The notes under the pieces are model-generated. The model had not been told where the DNA came from. It made no database searches and worked only from the letters and a program-made list of their open reading frames with translations. From Planococcus sp. ISL-109 (lineage in GTDB: Bacteria; Bacillota; Bacilli; Bacillales_A; Planococcaceae), in assembly GCF_018613655.1 (NCBI RefSeq), contig NZ_JAGGPW010000007.1, forward strand, positions 1 to 63,313: a stretch of DNA of 63,313 nucleotides, given 5' to 3'. Below, piece by piece: positions 60,841-63,313 of this stretch. The position numbers and the translations under genes were made by a program. The stretch's first letter is position 1, and every line of letters begins with the position of its first letter.

Positions 60841-62568
60841 GTGAAAAAAGCCCAATTGAAAAACAGAATAGCTGTTGCCAATAAACAACGAAAAGCAGAC
60901 CTGGTGATTCGCAACGCGTCCATCGTCAATGTGTTCACGAAAAGCCTGACGAGTGGTGATGTGGCCATCAGCGACGGCATGATTGTCGGAATCGGCGAAT
61001 ATGAAGGCATGCAGGAAATCGATGCTACGGACAAGTTCATTGCGCCCGGCTTGATCGATGCCCATGTCCATATCGAATCGTCCATGGTGACGCCCCAGCA
61101 GTTTTCACAGGTCGTGCTTCCCCACGGAGTCACGACGGTCATCACCGATCCGCATGAAATCGCCAATGTGAGCGGAACGGCTGGATTGGAATTTATGCTC
61201 AAGGATGCGGAGTCAGCATTGCTCGACATTAAAATGATGCTGCCCTCCTGCGTCCCGGCCACGCCTTTCGAAAACGCAGGAGCTCAGCTGTCCGCTGAAG
61301 ACTTGAAGCCTTTTGTAGAGCGCGATCAGGTTCTCGGCTTGGCTGAAGTCATGGATTTCCCTGCCGTGCTCCACGGGGACGAGGCGATGCTCGATAAACT
61401 GCTGCTGAGCCGGCAGATTGACGGGCACGCCGCAGGTCTCACCGAAAACGATATCAATGTTTACGGCACAGCTGGAATCTCAACAGATCACGAATGTGTG
61501 ACAAAAGAAGAAATGATCGCGCGACTGGAGCGAGGCCTTTACGTCATGCTGCGTGAAGGATCGGTCGCTAAAGACCTCCACGCCTTGCTCGAAGGGGTGA
61601 CGGAACAAACTGCACAGCGCTGCTTGTTCTGCACCGACGACAAGCATCTGGATGATTTGATCGAAGAAGGCAGTGTCGATCACAACGTCCGGACCGCCAT
61701 TCAATATGGCATCCATCCGATTACCGCTATTTCCATAGCCAGCATCAATGCAGCTCAATGTTTCGGGCTGCGCCAAAAAGGTGCCATTGCCCCGGGGTAT
61801 GATGCCGATTTCTTGTTGCTCGATAGCCTGGAAGAGTTCACGATTGCGGAAGTCTATAAAAGTGGACTGCTTATAGCGCAAGACGGACGCTATGTGGGTC
61901 CTGTGCAAGAAGAAAGCGAAACCTCGTCGGTTCGGGATACCGTGCGCATTGCCGAGTTGTCCGCAGGCAGTTTACAGATTCCGATGGGCACCAGCACTAC
62001 CGCACATATCATCGGCATCAACCCGAACAAGCTGATCACGGAGCATTTAATAGAAGAAACTTCAGTCGCCGACGGTTTTTTTGTATCGAATACCACAAGG
62101 GACTATTTAAAAATTGCGGTCATCGAACGCCACCGGGCCACCGGCAATATCGGCCTCGGCATCGTCAAAGGACTGGGCCTCCAAAACGGCGCCATCGCGA
62201 CAACGGTGGCGCATGATTCACATAATGTGATTGCTGTCGGGACGAATGACGAAGACATGTTAGCGGCAGCCGAAGCCCTTCATGACCTGCAAGGCGGCTT
62301 GGTAGTCGTCCAAAATGGCGAAGTGTTGGCCAGCCTGTCTCTTCCGATTGCCGGATTGATGTCCGATGAACCGTTCACTGCCGTTTACGAGCAACTCAAA
62401 ACACTCGATAAGAGCCTCCTGCAGATTGGCGCCCCCACGCATTTCAATGCGTTTCTCACCTTGTCGTTTTTGTCGCTGCCGGTCATTCCCCATTTGAAAT
62501 TGACCGACCGGGGCCTGTTCGATGTTGCGAGCTTCCGGCATATTGCTGTGGCGGTTGAGGCAAAGTAA
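60841..62568 (+). CDS. ade: Adenine deaminase
   Basis: 575 residues from GTG 60841, with AAAGGAG upstream. Metal site: GLIDAHVHIESSMVTPQQF near 70, DPHEIANVSG near 101, and the later ISTDHECVTKEEM and CTDDKHLDDLIEEG regions. The C-terminal domain has HIIGINPNKLITEHL, VAHDSHNVIAVGTNDEDM, and GLVVVQNGEVLASLSLPIAG then LMS. The length matches the AdeC family, which deaminates adenine to hypoxanthine. It is a single gene followed by a hairpin. Confidence 0.97.
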   Translation: MKKAQLKNRIAVANKQRKADLVIRNASIVNVFTKSLTSGDVAISDGMIVGIGEYEGMQEIDATDKFIAPGLIDAHVHIESSMVTPQQFSQVVLPHGVTTVITDPHEIANVSGTAGLEFMLKDAESALLDIKMMLPSCVPATPFENAGAQLSAEDLKPFVERDQVLGLAEVMDFPAVLHGDEAMLDKLLLSRQIDGHAAGLTENDINVYGTAGISTDHECVTKEEMIARLERGLYVMLREGSVAKDLHALLEGVTEQTAQRCLFCTDDKHLDDLIEEGSVDHNVRTAIQYGIHPITAISIASINAAQCFGLRQKGAIAPGYDADFLLLDSLEEFTIAEVYKSGLLIAQDGRYVGPVQEESETSSVRDTVRIAELSAGSLQIPMGTSTTAHIIGINPNKLITEHLIEETSVADGFFVSNTTRDYLKIAVIERHRATGNIGLGIVKGLGLQNGAIATTVAHDSHNVIAVGTNDEDMLAAAEALHDLQGGLVVVQNGEVLASLSLPIAGLMSDEPFTAVYEQLKTLDKSLLQIGAPTHFNAFLTLSFLSLPVIPHLKLTDRGLFDVASFRHIAVAVEAK

Positions 62569-62611
62569 AGACAGTTAATGATTCCACCCTCGTATAGTTA
62601 ATGAAACAAAA

Positions 62612-62661
62612 TAATGCATAAAGAATCCCCGCATGTCCGGAGAATTCTTCATGCATTTTTT
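62612..62661 (+). terminator. Intrinsic terminator of the adenine deaminase gene
   Basis: AATGCATAAAGAAT and ATTCTTCATGCATT pair around CCCCGCATGTCCGGAG, followed by T7. It belongs to the same hairpin type as 57.13 and 59.45 kb, and its flanks resemble the dispersed element. Confidence 0.78.
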
Positions 62662-62761
62662 CTATAGCTTAAATTGTGTTCTATATAGATCACGTTTTAA
62701 TTAAGGATCTCCCATAACTTGGCTACCACCACTGCTCACAGGAATACGGCTCTCCTCATTG

Positions 62762-63019
62762 TCAGTGGTAATGATATTTGCATTGCAGGATATACACATT
62801 TTTTTCGTCAATCCGATAAACCAATCGATCTGTTTCATTAATCCGTCTCGACCAATAGCCCGCAAAATCAAAACGCAATGGCTCTGGCTTGCCAATCCCT
62901 TCATAGCAATTGCGCTGGATATCCTGGATTAATAAATTTATCCGTTTTAAAGTTTTTTTATCTTCTTTTTGCCAGACAGTGTATTCGATCCAAGCCTGCT
63001 CTGTAAAAATGACATTCAT
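62762..63019 (-). CDS. yoeB: Type II toxin, Txe/YoeB family
   Basis: 85 residues, complete. The start MNVIFTEQAWIEYTVWQKED is followed by KKTLKRINLLIQDIQRNCYE, GIGKPEPLRFDFAGYWSRRI and NETDRLVYRIDEKNVYILQC then KYHYH. The end His-Tyr-His and Arg65-type region (SRRIN) are those of YoeB ribosome-dependent mRNA endonucleases. The ATG follows the antitoxin TAA without a gap. Confidence 0.97.
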   Translation of the reverse strand: MNVIFTEQAWIEYTVWQKEDKKTLKRINLLIQDIQRNCYEGIGKPEPLRFDFAGYWSRRINETDRLVYRIDEKNVYILQCKYHYH

Positions 63020-63277
63020 TTAATCTGTCTCCAAGAGTGAATGCGAGACTGTCAGCCCTTCTTCCAATTGCTTTTTGGATTCCATTAAACGTTTACGGTT
63101 TGCTTCATTTCCAAGCAAATGGACACTTTCCATCAGATTGTTGTACTCTTCTGCGGAAATCATCACCACATTCTTCTCACCTTTTCGAGTGACAATTACT
63201 GTTTCAAAATCGTCTGTGACCTTGTCCATATATTCCTTTAAATTATTTCGCAGCGAAGAATAATTAACGGCTTCCAT
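63020..63277 (-). CDS. yefM: Type II antitoxin, YefM (Phd/YefM family)
   Basis: 85 residues from ATG 63277, with AAAGGAAGGTG. It opens MEAVNYSSLRNNLKEYMDKV and ends LEEGLTVSHSLLETD. It is the paired antitoxin of the adjacent YoeB and a close paralogue of the orphan antitoxin at 57.2 kb, including the upstream region. Its promoter lies at or beyond the right edge of the window. Confidence 0.97.
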   Translation of the reverse strand: MEAVNYSSLRNNLKEYMDKVTDDFETVIVTRKGEKNVVMISAEEYNNLMESVHLLGNEANRKRLMESKKQLEEGLTVSHSLLETD

Positions 63278-63313
63278 CTCGTCACCTTCCTTTTTATTTA
63301 TTGTACAATATAT

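Noticed and set aside
1..63313. CRISPR array
   Set aside because: No regularly spaced direct repeats; the repeats present are dispersed and intergenic.
1..63313. tRNA or rRNA genes
   Set aside because: No tRNA cloverleaf with CCA-type end or rRNA-like sequence was recognised by eye; a covariance search would be decisive.

Overview
The window looks like chromosome of a Planococcaceae bacterium (Planococcus or a close relative). The protein families are Bacillales-like: a CYP102-type self-sufficient P450 with a TetR partner, GerW/YtfJ, FdhA with a DUF1641 partner, ResA/CcdA and Txe/YoeB. The carotenoid oxygenase matches the staphylococcal CrtP type. Shine-Dalgarno sequences are strong, GTG and TTG starts are frequent, and intrinsic terminators are abundant. 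I see no rRNA, tRNA, prophage, CRISPR array or complete insertion sequence. The assignment to a genus is inference.

Layout. 0-3 kb: a PadR regulator, a HAAS-domain gene that has lost its 3' part, and a DUF2207 membrane protein. 3-7.6 kb: a diheme cytochrome c of the TsdA type, GerW, a frameshifted DUF7000 gene behind a proline-iminopeptidase-like hydrolase, and an aspartate dehydrogenase-like enzyme. 7.7-11.6 kb: a CYP102 P450-reductase fusion and its TetR repressor, with matching palindromic operators. 11.8-17.3 kb: an aldo/keto reductase remnant, rifampin ADP-ribosyltransferase, a BASS transporter plus a GlcD-type flavoprotein operon facing a FadR-type regulator, and an aquaporin. 17.3-25 kb: CPBP protease, serine hydrolase, small membrane proteins, DUF4097 protein, hydrolase, 5'-nucleotidase-like enzyme. 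25-29 kb: a membrane protein, CcdA, a TlpA/ResA thioredoxin and a two-component system in one direction. 29-33 kb: CrtP, a DUF1269-type protein and a hydrolase.

33-48 kb is a coherent molybdenum/formate region: moaA, mobA, moaD, moaE, mobB, moeA; divergent moaC; moaB; a MoeB/ThiF enzyme; modCBA; an OFA-family transporter; fdhD; a DUF2294 protein; then the divergent formate dehydrogenase fdhA with a DUF1641 partner. Together they import molybdate, build molybdopterin guanine dinucleotide, sulfurate it and insert it into the dehydrogenase. 48-57 kb: a tightly packed operon of papain-like protein, MGDG-synthase-type glycosyltransferase and DedA; a methyltransferase; a heterodimeric ABC exporter; and a second, stand-alone P450. 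57-63.3 kb: an orphan YefM antitoxin with a decayed YoeB toxin, a SWIM zinc-finger protein, a second toxin-antitoxin pair with an unusually long RelE-like toxin, adenine deaminase, and an intact YefM-YoeB pair at the right edge.

The least ordinary content lies between the genes. A structured repeat with TTTAT-type ends, resembling the bcr1 repeats of the Bacillus cereus group, occurs in four clear copies whose hairpin stems change in sequence but keep pairing. A second element of about 220 bp occurs in inverted orientation at 5.1 kb and 48.3 kb, with diverged relatives at 57-62.7 kb. Several terminators share a common inner core. The fdhA leader contains an intrinsic terminator that no upstream gene explains.
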